A stretch of 64,000 bases of DNA from Streptomyces sp. ML-6 (GCF_030116705.1 NZ_JAOTIK010000001.1:2251001-2315000), one strand, 5' to 3'. Counted from the first letter of the stretch, positions 1 through 9,706 are shown. A program made the numbers and translations. The notes: generated from the letters alone by a model not told the origin.

Positions 1-348
1 CCACTGCATTCCGCGGCCGCCCAGGACGTGGGCGTGCGCGTGGAACACGGTCTGGCCCGCGCCGGAGCCGGTGTTGAGGACGATCCGGTAGCCGCTGTCC
101 ACGATCTTCTCGTCGGCGGCGACCTGCCCGGCCTCGCGCAGCACGTCGGCGGCGACGCCCGGCTCGGCGGCGGCGAGGGAGGCGGCGTCCGGGTGGTGGA
201 CGCGGGGGATGACGAGCACGTGCGTGGGGGCCTGCGGGTTGATGTCCCGGAAGGCGACGGTGGTCTCGGTCTCCCGGACGATCGTCGCCGGGATCTCACC
301 CGAGACGATCTTGCAGAACAGGCAGTCGGGCTGCGGTTCTCCCGCCAT
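1..348 (-). CDS. HIT family (histidine triad) nucleotide hydrolase, 3' end cut by the window
   Basis: 116 residues are visible. An N-terminal CLFCKIVSGEIP zinc/CxxC segment lies at residues 9-20 and the histidine triad HAHAHVLGGRG at 103-113, close to the end. HIT proteins of this type are about 118 residues, so only a few C-terminal codons lie outside the window. Family members are branch-1 HINT-like purine nucleoside phosphoramidases or AMP hydrolases in the cytoplasm; the natural substrate cannot be read from sequence. The ATG is preceded by GAGGAG at 8 nt. The gene lies downstream of the tricorn protease gene on the same strand, but a strong hairpin separates them, so it is probably transcribed on its own. 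Confidence 0.9.
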   Translation of the reverse strand, partial: MAGEPQPDCLFCKIVSGEIPATIVRETETTVAFRDINPQAPTHVLVIPRVHHPDAASLAAAEPGVAADVLREAGQVAADEKIVDSGYRIVLNTGSGAGQTVFHAHAHVLGGRGMQW

Positions 349-394
349 GGGTCGGCTCCTCGGGTAGGTGGTGATCGTTGTACGGCATGGTATC

Positions 395-428
395 GGGGCG
401 CCCGCGACGGACCCGTCGCGGGCGCCCC
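395..428 (-). terminator. Terminator hairpin after the tricorn protease gene
   Basis: Perfect inverted repeat: 395-410 is the reverse complement of 413-428 (16 bp, GGGGCGCCCGCGACGG arm). It sits 13 nt past the protease stop codon. There is no T-tract, which is usual for streptomycete terminators. Confidence 0.75.
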
Positions 429-440
429 GCACCCGTGCCC

Positions 441-3400
441 CTACGCCCCCGGCCGCTGCGGGGCCCGCTTCGCCGGGGTCTGTTCCAGCGCCTCCAGGGC
501 GATCCGGATCGCCTCGTCCAACTGCGGGTCCCGGCCCGCCGCGTGGTCCTGGGGCGCCATCACGACCTCGACGTCGGGGTCGACGCCGTGGTTCTCCACG
601 TCCCAGCCGTAACCCTCGAACCAGAAGGCGTACTTGGGCTGGGTGACCGCCGTTCCGTCCACCAGCTCGTAGCGGCTGTCGATGCCGATCACCCCGCCCC
701 AGGTCCGCGTGCCGACCACCGGGCCGATGCCCAGCGCCTTGATCGCTGCGTTCACGATGTCGCCGTCCGAGCCGGAGAACTCGTTGGCCACGGCCACCAC
801 CGGACCGCGGGGCGCGTCCAGCGGATAGCTGTACGGCCGCATGTCGCGCGGCACGTCCCAGCCGACGATGCGGCGGGCGAGCTTCTCCACGATGAGCTGC
901 GAGGTGTGGCCGCCGCTGTTCTCCCGGACGTCCACCACCAGTCCCTCGCGGGCCACTTCGACCCGCAGGTCCCGGTGGAGCTGCGCCCAGCCCGAGCCGA
1001 CCATGTCGGGGATGTGGAGGTAGCCCAGCCGTCCGCCGGAGCGCTCGTGCACATGGGCCCGCCGGTCGGCGACCCACGCGTGGTAGCGCAGCGCCTGCTC
1101 GTCGTCGGTCGGTACGACGACGACGTGGCGCGTCCCGCCGCCGCCGGCCGGCGAGACGGCCAGCTCGACCGGTTTGCCCGCCGAGCCGGTGAGCAGCGGC
1201 CCGGGGCCGGTCACCGGGTCGACCGGCCGGCCGTCGACGGCGCGGATCGTGTCCCCGACGCGCACGGCCACCCCGGGCGCGGCGAGCGGCGAGCGGGCCG
1301 CCGGGTCGGAGGTCTCGGACGGCAGGATCCGGTCGATCCGCCAGGTGCCCTCCTCGGTACGGGAGAGGTCCGCGCCGAGCAGGCCCTGGCGGACCGACTC
1401 GTCGCGCCATCCGCCGGGGGGCCGGACATAGGCATGCGAGGTACCGAGTTCCCCCTGCACCTCCCACAGCAGGTCCATCAGGTCGTCGTGGGTGGCGACC
1501 CGTTCCAGCACCGGGCGGTAGCGGTCCAGGACCCCGTCCCAGTCGATGCCGTTCATGTCGGGGCGCCAGAAGTTGTCCCGCATGATGCGTCCGGCCTCGT
1601 CGTACATCTGGCGCCATTCGGCGGCCGGTTCGAGGATCCGCCGGATGCGGGAGAGGTCGACGGTGACGCCGTCGCCGTCGTGGTCGTCGGCCGGGACCCG
1701 GCTGTCGGACGGTACGACGCGCAGCTTGCCCCGGGTCTGCAGGGCGATCCGCCTGCCGTCGCCGCTGACCGCGAAGTCGCCGACGTCCGAGGCGAGTTCC
1801 TCGCAGCGCAGCTTCTCCAGGTCGTACCGCTCCAGGACCGTCTCGGGCCGCCGGGCGTCGGGGGTGGGGCCGCTCGTGCCGAGCACCCCGGTCACCGGGT
1901 GGTTCAGCCACAGCAGCCCGTCCTTCGCGGCGCGCAGCGTGGAGTAGCTGGCGGCCTCGACGGGCAGCGGGACGATCCGGTCGGCGAGCCCTTCGAGGTC
2001 GATCCGGGTGACGGGCAGCGCGGTCGGGTTGTCCGGTTCGCCCTCGCCGCCCTTCTCCCGCTCGGTCGGCAGGCCGTGCCGCTGCGGGCCGAACGGGGAG
2101 GGGGTGGTGGCGGCGAGCGTCAGCAGGTGCGGGCGGCAGCTGCCGATGAACGCCAGGTCGAAGACGTGGGCGTCGTAGACCGGGTCGAAGGACCGCTCGG
2201 AGAGGAACGCGAGGTGCTTGCCGTCGGCGGTGAACGCGGGCGAGAAGTCCCGGAAGCGCAGCGGGGTGGCCTCGGCGACCGACAGGTCCGCGAGGTGGGC
2301 GAGCTTGAGCTGCCGGAGCGGTTCGGGGCCGGGGTGCGACCAGGCGAGCCAGGCGGAGTCGGGCGAGAAGACCAGGCCGGAGGCGTCGCCGTGCTCGCTG
2401 CGGTCCACCTCGTGGACCTCGCCGCTCTCCCGCTCGACGATCAGTACCCGCCCGTCGTGCGCGGCGGCGGCGAACCGGCTGCCGTCCGGGGACGGGACGA
2501 GGTCGAGGACCCGGCCCAGACGCCCCGCGGCGAGGCGGCGGGGCTCGGTCCCCGGCGTGGTGCCGGTGGCCGGTGCGCACTCCAGGGCGTCGTCGCCCTC
2601 GGCGTCCGTGACCCAGACGACGTGCTGGTCGCCGTCGGCCTGGAAGGTGCGGGGCAGCCTGGCCCGTACGCCCTGTTCGGCGGCGAGCGCGCGGGCCGGG
2701 CCCTCGCGGTGGGTGACCCAGTGGACGGCGCCGCGGGTGGCGACGGCGCTGCCCCGGCCCGTGCGGTCGGGGGAGGCGGCGTCGAGGTGTCCGGCGGCGT
2801 GCACGGGGTGCGGCTGGAGGTCGGCGCGCTGGCCGCCGAGCCGGATGTCGAGGCGGCGGGGCCCGTCGCCGTCGAGGCCGTCCAGGAGCCACAGTTCGCC
2901 GGCCGACGCGTAGCAGACGCGGGTGCCGTCGGTGGTCGCGTGGCGGGCGTAGAAGCCCTCGATGCCGGTGTGACGGCGCAGGTCGGAGCCGTCGGGGAGC
3001 GAGGAGTAGAGGGCGCCGACGCCTTCGTGGTCGGAGAGGAAGGCGACGCGTGCGCCGGTCCCCGTCCCCGTACCGGTCCACATCGGGTCCTCGATGTTCC
3101 CGTCGAGGCCGTCGTGGAGCCGGACGAACTCCGCGGCGCCGTCGGCCGGTTCCTCCGCCTCGATCCACAACTTGCCCGCCGTGCCGCCCCGGTAGCGCTT
3201 CCAGGCGGCGGCCTCGCGGCCCATGGTGGCCGACAGGAGCAGGGCCCGCCCGCCCGGCCCGTACGCGACCGAACCGACCGGGCCGTACGGCAGGGTCCGC
3301 GCGGGTCCGCCGTCGACCGGGACCGCCCAGGCCCAGCTGCGCCGGTGCGAGGCCTGCCCGTGGGTGGTGATGACCAGTACGTCGCCCTCGGGCGTCCAGC

Positions 3401-3680
3401 CGCGCACGGAGGTCCGGGCGTTCCCCCAGTGGGTGAGCCGGACGGAGGGGCCGCCGTCGACCGGCGCGATGTGCACCTCGGGCGCCCCGTCCCGGGTGGA
3501 GGTCCACGCGACCCGTGTCCCGTCGGGTGATATCCGAGGGTGGGTGACAGGCCGGTTGTCGGCGCTGACGCGCCAGGCCCGGCCGCCGTCCAGCGGCGCC
3601 AGCCAGACGTCGTCCTCGGCGGTGAAGGCGATCAGATCGCCGTGGACATGGGGGTATCGGAGGTAGGCAGGCTGTGTCAC
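441..3680 (-). CDS. Tricorn-type protease (beta-propellers, PDZ, S41 serine protease), 1079 aa
   Basis: Large cytoplasmic self-compartmentalising peptidase that trims oligopeptides released by the proteasome or other ATP-dependent proteases. The N-terminal 600-odd residues consist of WD/tricorn-like propeller repeats (SPDG, SPDGTR, SPDSAWLAW). A tricorn core domain follows, then a PDZ domain (GDTIRAVDGRPV) and a C-terminal S41 fold. Catalytic features line up with archaeal tricorn: GTSHAYV near residue 750 carries the Ser-His pair, NEFSGSDGD at 966-974 the nucleophile region, and the Glu of FEGYGWDVENHG is near 1022. The length of about 1080 residues is the full family size. The GTG start has a weak AGGGTGAT upstream. 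It is followed by its own terminator and appears monocistronic. Confidence 0.93.
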   Translation of the reverse strand: MTQPAYLRYPHVHGDLIAFTAEDDVWLAPLDGGRAWRVSADNRPVTHPRISPDGTRVAWTSTRDGAPEVHIAPVDGGPSVRLTHWGNARTSVRGWTPEGDVLVITTHGQASHRRSWAWAVPVDGGPARTLPYGPVGSVAYGPGGRALLLSATMGREAAAWKRYRGGTAGKLWIEAEEPADGAAEFVRLHDGLDGNIEDPMWTGTGTGTGARVAFLSDHEGVGALYSSLPDGSDLRRHTGIEGFYARHATTDGTRVCYASAGELWLLDGLDGDGPRRLDIRLGGQRADLQPHPVHAAGHLDAASPDRTGRGSAVATRGAVHWVTHREGPARALAAEQGVRARLPRTFQADGDQHVVWVTDAEGDDALECAPATGTTPGTEPRRLAAGRLGRVLDLVPSPDGSRFAAAAHDGRVLIVERESGEVHEVDRSEHGDASGLVFSPDSAWLAWSHPGPEPLRQLKLAHLADLSVAEATPLRFRDFSPAFTADGKHLAFLSERSFDPVYDAHVFDLAFIGSCRPHLLTLAATTPSPFGPQRHGLPTEREKGGEGEPDNPTALPVTRIDLEGLADRIVPLPVEAASYSTLRAAKDGLLWLNHPVTGVLGTSGPTPDARRPETVLERYDLEKLRCEELASDVGDFAVSGDGRRIALQTRGKLRVVPSDSRVPADDHDGDGVTVDLSRIRRILEPAAEWRQMYDEAGRIMRDNFWRPDMNGIDWDGVLDRYRPVLERVATHDDLMDLLWEVQGELGTSHAYVRPPGGWRDESVRQGLLGADLSRTEEGTWRIDRILPSETSDPAARSPLAAPGVAVRVGDTIRAVDGRPVDPVTGPGPLLTGSAGKPVELAVSPAGGGGTRHVVVVPTDDEQALRYHAWVADRRAHVHERSGGRLGYLHIPDMVGSGWAQLHRDLRVEVAREGLVVDVRENSGGHTSQLIVEKLARRIVGWDVPRDMRPYSYPLDAPRGPVVAVANEFSGSDGDIVNAAIKALGIGPVVGTRTWGGVIGIDSRYELVDGTAVTQPKYAFWFEGYGWDVENHGVDPDVEVVMAPQDHAAGRDPQLDEAIRIALEALEQTPAKRAPQRPGA

Positions 3681-3757
3681 ACGATCACCCTAGGCCGCGG
3701 GCGTGCTCCGCGTAACCGGGTTGGCCGGAGTCCGACGGACCGGCGGACCGGGTGCTC

Positions 3758-4291
3758 CTACTTGCCCCGGAACCCCTCGGTGACCGTGACGGTCACGGTG
3801 ACCGTGGGCCGGGCCCCGCTGCCGCCGGCCGGTGGGGGCGGATTCACCACGCCGGTCGTCGAAGTGGCGTCGCAGTTGCCGAGCACGTTCGCCCGGAACA
3901 CGGACCGGTCGCCCTCCTTCGCACTCAGGTCCCCCCGCACGCACCGCCCGCCGAGCTCCTGGGTCACCCGGCCGGTGAGCGTGATGTCCTTGCCGCCGCC
4001 GGTCTTGCCGGTGCAGTCGACCTCCGCGACCCGGCGCGCGGAGGCGGAGGGTGACGAGGCGCCGGCACGGCCCCGGTCGATCCCGGCCGTGCAGCTCAGC
4101 CACTGCACGTCGACGCCGTTGCGCTCCAGCGCGCTGGTGCCGACCTGGTCGGTGGTCACGGCGATGGACGCGGAGTTCAGCCCGTCGGCGGGTTGGCAGG
4201 CGGCGAGTCCCGCGACCGCCGCGCCCGCGAGCGCGGACACGGCCAGAAAACGTCGGGGCCTCCGCCGACCCCATGCCCTTGTTGTCCCCAT
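3758..4291 (-). CDS. Secreted lipoprotein of unknown function, 177 aa
   Basis: The N-terminus has an Arg-rich n-region, a hydrophobic stretch and a lipobox LAAC with the modified Cys at residue 32, so the mature protein is expected to be anchored to the outer face of the membrane. The mature part holds four further Cys (LSCTAG, DCTGK, RCVRG, GNCDA), consistent with two disulfides. It ends in a Pro-rich linker and a Thr-Val repeat. ATG is chosen because GGGAAG lies 8 nt upstream; a longer reading from 4462 would bury the signal peptide. I do not recognise a catalytic domain. Similar small Cys-paired lipoproteins are common in Streptomyces. Confidence 0.8.
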   Translation of the reverse strand: MGTTRAWGRRRPRRFLAVSALAGAAVAGLAACQPADGLNSASIAVTTDQVGTSALERNGVDVQWLSCTAGIDRGRAGASSPSASARRVAEVDCTGKTGGGKDITLTGRVTQELGGRCVRGDLSAKEGDRSVFRANVLGNCDATSTTGVVNPPPPAGGSGARPTVTVTVTVTEGFRGK

Positions 4292-4534
4292 ACGGGCAGC
4301 TTCCCACCGTTCACCCGTGGAACGGTAGACGGCTTGTGGCCACAATCGGGGGCGCCTCCGGGGCGTGCGCCGGGGCACGGACCGACCGTCACATGCGGTG
4401 TGGCGTCGCGGAATCGGGCCACGCACCCGCGGCGGCGGCGCCGGTCGCCCCGGCCTCCCCATGTCTCGATCCTCCGCCCCGGCGTCCCGTGCCCCGGCCC
4501 TCCGCCCCGGGGGCGGGCCGGGTGCCGGGCGGGT

Positions 4535-5281
4535 TCACGACCAGCGGCCGGTGCGCCCCAGCAGCAGTGCCGTCGCCGCCGTGCCCGCGGTCGAGGTGCG
4601 CAGGACGCTCGTCCCGAGCCGGCAGGTCCGGGCGCCCGCCCCGGTGAAGACCGCCAGTTCGTCCGGCGACACACCGCCCTCCGGGCCGACGACCAGCACG
4701 ATCTCGCCGCTCTCCGGGAGCGGGACGGTGGCCAGCGGCTCGCTGTCGTGGTCCCGGTCCTCGTGCAGGACGGCGGCGAAGTCCGCCGCGGCCAGCAGCG
4801 CGGCGACCTGCTTGGTCGTCATCGCGTCCGCCACGTCGGGGAAGCGCACCCGGCGGGACTGCTTGCCCGCCTCCCGGGCGGTGTTGCGCCATTTCGCCAG
4901 GGACTTGAGGCCGCGTTCGCCCTTCCACTGGGTGATGCAGCGCGACGCCTGCCAGGGCACGATCCCGTCGACGCCGGTCTCCGTCATCGTCTCCACGGCG
5001 ACCTCGCCCCGGTCGCCCTTGGGCAGCGCCTGGACGACGGTGATGCGGGGCGCGGGCCCGGCCTCCTCGCGGACCCCGGTGAGGCGGGTGACCACGAGCT
5101 GGTCCTTGCCCTCGGCGGCCCCGACGACGCCCTCGGCCCAGTGCCCACGCCCGTCCGTCAGGACGACGTCCTCGCCGGCGCGCAGCCGCTTCACCGACAC
5201 GGCGTGCCTGCCCTCGGGTCCTTCCAGGACGAACTCGGGCCCCTCGGGGACCTGTTCGACGACGAAGACCGGTGCGGTCAC
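4535..5281 (-). CDS. rsmE: 16S rRNA (uracil(1498)-N(3))-methyltransferase RsmE, 248 aa
   Basis: SPOUT-family methyltransferase that N3-methylates U1498 of 16S rRNA with SAM. An N-terminal PUA-like domain (residues 1-70) precedes a trefoil-knot domain carrying LVVGPEGGVSPDEL (GPEGG at 199-203) and LGTSVLRTSTAG at 222-233, the SAM-binding loops. The usual ETA of this loop reads STA here, as in other actinobacteria. The GTG start overlaps the stop codon of the upstream nitronate monooxygenase gene (GTGA, 4 bp), which points to translational coupling. Length is normal for the family. Confidence 0.94.
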   Translation of the reverse strand: MTAPVFVVEQVPEGPEFVLEGPEGRHAVSVKRLRAGEDVVLTDGRGHWAEGVVGAAEGKDQLVVTRLTGVREEAGPAPRITVVQALPKGDRGEVAVETMTETGVDGIVPWQASRCITQWKGERGLKSLAKWRNTAREAGKQSRRVRFPDVADAMTTKQVAALLAAADFAAVLHEDRDHDSEPLATVPLPESGEIVLVVGPEGGVSPDELAVFTGAGARTCRLGTSVLRTSTAGTAATALLLGRTGRWS

Positions 5282-6351
5282 TGCGTACTCCCTGTGCTCA
5301 CTGCCGTCCGTGCGGCGTCCAGTTCTTCGGCGAGCAGCCTGACCAGCCGGCCGGCCGGCAGCTCGCGGGCCATCCGGTGGCCCTGCCCCGCCCACAGCGC
5401 CATGCCCTGGGCGTCCCCCGCCCTGGCCGCCGCCCGGCGCAGCCCGACGGTCAGGTGGTGGACCTGCGGATAGGCGGCGGGGGCGTACGGTCCGTGCTCC
5501 CGCATGAACCGGTTGACCAGGCCGCGGGCCGGGCGGCCCGAGAACGCCCGGGTCAGGGCGGTGCGTACGAACAGCGGGTTGGTCAGCGCCCGTTTGTGCA
5601 GCGGACTCGCCCCGGATTCGGGGCAGATGAGGAACGCCGTGCCGAACTGCGCCGCCTCGGCGCCCGCCGCGAGCACGGCGGCGATCTGGGAGCCGCGCAT
5701 CAGCCCGCCGGCGGCGACGATCGGTATCTGCACGGTCTCGCGGACCTGGGCCACCAGCGAGAGCAGCCCGATCCCGGTGCCGTCGGTCTGCGGGTCGTCG
5801 TGGTGGGTGGACTGGTGGCCGCCCGCCTCGACGCCCTGGACGCAGACCGCGTCCGCGCCCGCCCACTGGGCGGCCTGGGCCTCCTCGGGCGTGGTGACCG
5901 TCACGACGGTGTACGTGCCGACCCCGGCGAACGCGTCGAGGGTGTCGCGCGTGGGGCAGCCGAAGGTGAACGAGACGGCCGGGACCGGGTCGTCCAGGAG
6001 GATGGCGAGCTTGGCCTCGTAGCCGTCGTCGCCGTCGGAGTCCGGGTCGCCGAGCGGGGTCTCGTACCAGGCGGCCTCGCCCGCGAGCTGCTGCCGGTAC
6101 ACCTCGACGGCGCTGGGGTCGGCGAGTCCCGGCTGCGGCATGAAGAGGTTGACGCCGAAGGCCCTGCCGGTCAGTCCGCGCAGCTGTTTGATCTCGTTGT
6201 ACATGCCGTCCGCCGTCTTGTAACCGGCGGCGAGGAAGCCGAGCCCGCCCGCCTCGGCGACGGCCGCGACGAGCTGCGGGCAGGACGTACCGCCCGCCAT
6301 CGGGGCCTGCACGATCGGATACCGGCAGAGATCGGTCAACGCGGATGGCAT
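5278..6351 (-). CDS. Nitronate monooxygenase (NMO / 2-nitropropane dioxygenase family), 357 aa
   Basis: FMN-dependent TIM-barrel enzyme that oxidises alkyl nitronates, probably for detoxification. Visible marks are QAPMAGGTS near residue 15, VQGVEAGGHQS in the middle (substrate and flavin site), and AAGGLMRGSQIAAVL followed by AQFGTAF, the FMN-phosphate loop. The ATG at 6351 gives the conserved start MPSALTDLCRYPI; upstream in-frame ATGs add only low-complexity Arg/Gly sequence. It is the first gene of a two-gene operon with rsmE. Other enoyl-reductase-like members of the superfamily cannot be excluded. Confidence 0.9.
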   Translation of the reverse strand: MPSALTDLCRYPIVQAPMAGGTSCPQLVAAVAEAGGLGFLAAGYKTADGMYNEIKQLRGLTGRAFGVNLFMPQPGLADPSAVEVYRQQLAGEAAWYETPLGDPDSDGDDGYEAKLAILLDDPVPAVSFTFGCPTRDTLDAFAGVGTYTVVTVTTPEEAQAAQWAGADAVCVQGVEAGGHQSTHHDDPQTDGTGIGLLSLVAQVRETVQIPIVAAGGLMRGSQIAAVLAAGAEAAQFGTAFLICPESGASPLHKRALTNPLFVRTALTRAFSGRPARGLVNRFMREHGPYAPAAYPQVHHLTVGLRRAAARAGDAQGMALWAGQGHRMARELPAGRLVRLLAEELDAARTAVSTGSTQ

Positions 6352-6536
6352 GACCGCATCGTGCCATGTCCGGCACGCCCCGTCGCGCACGGCCCGCGCC
6401 CCGCCCCGGCCGCGCACGCCTCCGGACCCGGACACGGGACGGCCGCGGACGCCTCCGGCACACGAACGCGCGGGACGGCCACACGCCCCTCCGGACGCGC
6501 CCCGCCCCGCCCCGGCTCCGCTCCGGACGCGAGCGC

Positions 6537-6565
6537 GGGACGGACCCGTCGAGCGGGCCCGTCCC
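6537..6565 (-). terminator. Terminator hairpin after dnaJ
   Basis: GGGACGGACCCG (6537-6548) pairs with CGGGCCCGTCCC (6554-6565) with one mismatch and a 5-nt loop, 36 nt beyond the dnaJ stop codon. Confidence 0.6.
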
Positions 6566-6600
6566 GGTGTCCCGGTCCGGACGGAGGGCCGGAAGAGCCG

Positions 6601-7743
6601 TCAGCGCCCGTTGAAGGCGTCCTTCAGCCGGGAGAACAGCCCCTGCTGGCCGGGCTGGAACTGGCCGGTGGGCCGCTCCTCGTTGCGCATCTTCGCCAGC
6701 TCCCGCAACAGGCGCTCCTGCTCCGGGTCCAGCTTCGTCGGCGTCATCACCTCGACGTGCACGATCAGGTCGCCGCGCCCGCCGCCGCGCAGGTGCGTGA
6801 CGCCGCGGCCGTGCAGCGGCACCGACTGGCCGGACTGGGTGCCGGGCCGGATGTCGACCTCCTCCAGGCCGTCGAGCGTCTCCAGCGGCACCTTCGTGCC
6901 GAGCGCGCCCGCCGTCATGGGGATGGTGACCGTGCAGTGCAGGTCGTCGCCGCGGCGCTGGAACACCGCGTGCGGCAACTCGTGGATCTCCACGTACAGA
7001 TCGCCGGCCGGGCCGCCGCCGGGGCCGACCTCGCCCTCGCCCGCGAGCTGGATGCGGGTGCCGTTGTCGACACCGGCGGGGATCTTCACGGTGAGCGTGC
7101 GCCGGGACCGGATGCGGCCGTCACCGGCGCACTCCGGGCACGGCGTCGGCACGACCGTGCCGAAGCCCTGGCACTGCGGGCAGGGCCGCGAGGTCATGAC
7201 CTGGCCGAGGAACGACCGGGTGACCTGGGAGACCTCACCGCGGCCGCGGCACATGTCACAGGTCTGCGCGGAGGTGCCGGGCGCGGCGCCCTCGCCGCTG
7301 CACGTGGTGCAGACGACGGCCGTGTCGACCTGGATGTCCTTGGTGGTGCCGAACGCCGCCTCGGCGAGATCGATCTCCAGCCGGATCATCGCGTCCTGGC
7401 CGCGCCGGGTGCGCGAACGGGGCCCGCGCTGCGACGACGTGCCGAAGAACGCGTCCATGATGTCGGAGAAGTTGCCGAAGCCCCCCTGCCCGAACCCGCC
7501 CGCGCCCGCGCCTGCGCCGCCGGAGGCGGACAACGGGTCGCCGCCGAGGTCGTAGACCTGCTTCTTCTGCGGGTCCGACAGCACCTCGTAGGCGGCGTTG
7601 ATCTCCTTGAACCGCTCCTGGGTCTTCGGATCGGGGTTGACATCCGGATGCAGCTCGCGGGCGAGCCTGCGGAATGCCTTCTTGATCTCGTCCTGAGATG
7701 CGTCGCGGCGCACGCCGAGTACGGCGTAGTAGTCCGTGGCCAC
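6601..7743 (-). CDS. dnaJ: Chaperone DnaJ (second, hrcA-linked paralogue), 380 aa
   Basis: Type I Hsp40 co-chaperone. The J domain spans residues 4-66 with HPD at 32-34, followed by a Gly/Phe-rich linker. The zinc domain has all four CxxCxGxG repeats ([32 protein letters not shown]), then the two beta-barrel substrate-binding domains. The GTG start at 7743 directly abuts the hrcA TAA at 7744-7746, so the two genes form one tightly coupled heat-shock operon under the CIRCE element upstream of hrcA. Streptomycetes carry another dnaJ beside dnaK-grpE; the hrcA-linked copy is usually called dnaJ2. A terminator follows. Confidence 0.96.
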   Translation of the reverse strand: MATDYYAVLGVRRDASQDEIKKAFRRLARELHPDVNPDPKTQERFKEINAAYEVLSDPQKKQVYDLGGDPLSASGGAGAGAGGFGQGGFGNFSDIMDAFFGTSSQRGPRSRTRRGQDAMIRLEIDLAEAAFGTTKDIQVDTAVVCTTCSGEGAAPGTSAQTCDMCRGRGEVSQVTRSFLGQVMTSRPCPQCQGFGTVVPTPCPECAGDGRIRSRRTLTVKIPAGVDNGTRIQLAGEGEVGPGGGPAGDLYVEIHELPHAVFQRRGDDLHCTVTIPMTAGALGTKVPLETLDGLEEVDIRPGTQSGQSVPLHGRGVTHLRGGGRGDLIVHVEVMTPTKLDPEQERLLRELAKMRNEERPTGQFQPGQQGLFSRLKDAFNGR

Positions 7744-8760
7744 TTACGACTCCGCCAGGATCTGTCCGACGTAACGTGCCACTGCGCGTACCGCTCCCAT
7801 CGTTCCGGGGTAGTCCATGCGGGTCGGTCCGACCACGCCGAGTTTGGCGACTGCCTCGTCGCCCGAACCGTAGCCGACCGCGACGACGGACGTGGAGTTC
7901 AGCCCTTCATGGGCGTTCTCGTGCCCGATGCGTACGGTCATGCCCGAGTCCTTGGCCTCGCCGAGCAGCTTCAGCAGCACGACCTGTTCCTCCAGTGCCT
8001 CCAGCACCGGCCGGATCATCACGGGGAAGTCGTGCCCGAAGCGGGTGAGGTTGGAGGTGCCGCCGATCATCAGCCGCTCCTCCGTCTCCTCGACGAGGGT
8101 TTCGAGCAGGGTGGAGAGCACGGTGGACACGGTTCCCCGGTCCTCGCTCTCGAAGGATTCCGGCAGGTCCTGCACCAGCTGCGGGACGTCCGTGAACCGG
8201 CGTCCCACGACCCGGCTGTTGAGCCGGGCCCGCAGATCGGCGAGGGAGGCCTCGCCGAACGGAGCGGGGCAGTCGATCATCCGCTGCTCCACCCGGCCGG
8301 TGTCCGTGATGAGCACGAGCATCAGCCGGGCGGGCGCCAGCGAGAGCAGTTCCACGTGCCGCACCGTCGACCGGGTCAGCGAGGGGTACTGCACGATGGC
8401 GACCTGCCGGGTCAGCTGCGCGAGCAGCCGTACGGTGCGGCCCACGACGTCGTCGAGGTCGACCGCGCCGTCGAGGAAGTTCTGGATGGCGCGGCGCTCC
8501 GGCGACGAGAGGGGCTTGACCCCCGCGAGCCTGTCGACGAAGAGCCGGTAGCCCTTGTCCGTCGGGATGCGCCCCGCGCTGGTGTGGGGCTGGGCGATGA
8601 AGCCCTCGTCCTCCAGCACCGCCATGTCGTTGCGGACGGTCGCCGGGGAGACGCCCAGCTTGTGCCGCTCGGTGAGCGCCTTGGAGCCGACGGGCTCCTC
8701 GGTGCCGACGTAGTCCTGGACGATGGCACGAAGCACTTCGAGTCTGCGTTCGCTGAGCAT
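7744..8760 (-). CDS. hrcA: Heat-inducible transcriptional repressor HrcA, 338 aa
   Basis: Repressor that binds CIRCE operators of class I heat-shock genes and is kept active by GroEL. The N-terminal winged helix contains [20 protein letters not shown] (residues 29-48). The C-terminal GAF-like dimerisation domain ends in [20 protein letters not shown]. Full length for the family. The ATG start is followed by the conserved [23 protein letters not shown]-like palindrome lies 70 nt upstream, so the gene is expected to be autoregulated together with dnaJ. Confidence 0.97.
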   Translation of the reverse strand: MLSERRLEVLRAIVQDYVGTEEPVGSKALTERHKLGVSPATVRNDMAVLEDEGFIAQPHTSAGRIPTDKGYRLFVDRLAGVKPLSSPERRAIQNFLDGAVDLDDVVGRTVRLLAQLTRQVAIVQYPSLTRSTVRHVELLSLAPARLMLVLITDTGRVEQRMIDCPAPFGEASLADLRARLNSRVVGRRFTDVPQLVQDLPESFESEDRGTVSTVLSTLLETLVEETEERLMIGGTSNLTRFGHDFPVMIRPVLEALEEQVVLLKLLGEAKDSGMTVRIGHENAHEGLNSTSVVAVGYGSGDEAVAKLGVVGPTRMDYPGTMGAVRAVARYVGQILAES

Positions 8761-8829
8761 CGCGCACACCTCCAGCTGTGTTTCCTCGGTCGGTCTCCGG
8801 GCGCTCCCGGTTCTTTCCCGGGAATCCCC

Positions 8830-8856
8830 CTGGCACTCTGTCATCGCGAGTGCCAG
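8830..8856 (-). promoter_or_regulatory. CIRCE operator (HrcA binding site)
   Basis: CTGGCACTC (8830-8838), 9-nt spacer, GAGTGCCAG (8848-8856): a perfect 9-9-9 inverted repeat. It matches the CIRCE consensus TTAGCACTC-N9-GAGTGCTAA in the seven inner positions of each arm, with CTG/CAG at the outer ends. It sits 70 nt upstream of hrcA, just after a plausible -10. Confidence 0.92.
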
Positions 8857-8869
8857 CAATCCCCCGGTC

Positions 8870-8900
8870 AGTGTACGGCGGCCGAGTGGGGACCTAGCAA
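8870..8900 (-). promoter_or_regulatory. Putative hrcA-dnaJ promoter
   Basis: On the minus strand, TTGCTA (8895-8900) and TACACT (8870-8875) are separated by 19 nt. The predicted start point falls within a few bases of the CIRCE element, the normal arrangement for HrcA repression. The spacer is long, so the -35 call is uncertain. Confidence 0.45.
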
Positions 8901-8958
8901 GGGCGACCGGCCACACCACTGCGAGACTTTCGCAGGTGGCTGCCGATAGCGTCGCGGT

Positions 8959-9681
8959 ATGAACGTCTCTTGGGAAGAGTTCGGCTGGGAGCGACTCGGT
9001 CACGGAGTGGGAAGGCGGCGCCTTCCCGGCTGGGACGCGACGGTCGCGCTGGTGGCCGGAGCGGACGGAGTGCTGCTGTACGACACCGGTTCGTCGCTCC
9101 GCGAGGGCGCGGAACTGCGGGCCCAGGCGCAGGCCCTGCTGGGCCGGAGGGTGACGCATATCGCACTCAGCCACCCCCACTTCGATCATGTGCTGGGCAC
9201 CGCCGCGTTCTCCGGCGCCGAGGTGTACGGGGCGGCCGGCGCGGCGGAGACGATGCGGCGCGAGGCGGAGGACCTGCGCCTCTCCGCGGTGCGTCAGGGG
9301 GTCTCCGAGCACGAGGCGACGGAGGCGGTCGACGCGCTGGTGGTGCCGCGGCACCGGGTGTGCGGGGAGCGGACGCTCGATCTGGGCGGCGGGCGCGAGG
9401 TGCTGCTGGTCGACATCGGCCGCGCGCACAGCGGCCACGACCTGGTGGCGGTGGTGCCCGGCTCCCCCGCGATCGTGCTCTGCGGGGACCTGGTCGAGGA
9501 GTCCGGCGAGCCGCAGGCGGGCTCGGACGCGTTCCCGGCCCGCTGGCCGGCCGCCCTGGACCGGCTGCTGGAGCTGGGCGGCGAGGACGCCGTGTACGTA
9601 CCGGGGCACGGGGCGGTGGTGGACGCGGCGTTCGTACGGGAGCAGCGCGGGCAACTGGCCGGGCGCTTCGGCGTGTCGTGA
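8959..9681 (+). CDS. MBL-fold metallo-hydrolase, 240 aa
   Basis: Metallo-beta-lactamase superfamily hydrolase with a complete two-metal site: HPHFDH at residues 72-77, a later His in RAHSGHDLV, the bridging Asp in LCGDLVEE, and YVPGHG. There is no signal peptide, so it is cytoplasmic. Glyoxalase II-like or quorum-quenching members share this architecture, and the substrate cannot be assigned. It is divergent from hrcA, with its start 200 bp away, and is followed after 25 nt by the DUF3097 gene, probably as one transcript. Confidence 0.88.
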   Translation: MNVSWEEFGWERLGHGVGRRRLPGWDATVALVAGADGVLLYDTGSSLREGAELRAQAQALLGRRVTHIALSHPHFDHVLGTAAFSGAEVYGAAGAAETMRREAEDLRLSAVRQGVSEHEATEAVDALVVPRHRVCGERTLDLGGGREVLLVDIGRAHSGHDLVAVVPGSPAIVLCGDLVEESGEPQAGSDAFPARWPAALDRLLELGGEDAVYVPGHGAVVDAAFVREQRGQLAGRFGVS

Positions 9682-9706
9682 CCCGGGCTCGTCCTATCGT
9701 CGTTCG

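Noticed and set aside
378..3530. Long open frame on the plus strand opposite the tricorn protease gene
   Set aside because: Antisense shadow caused by high third-position GC; product is Arg/Gly/Asp-rich with no domain, while the minus strand shows full tricorn motifs.
3783..3799. Palindrome ACCGTGAC-G-GTCACGGT near the lipoprotein 3' end
   Set aside because: Arises from the coding Thr-Val repeat (ACC/GTG/ACG/GTC codons) at the C-terminus, so it is unlikely to be an operator.
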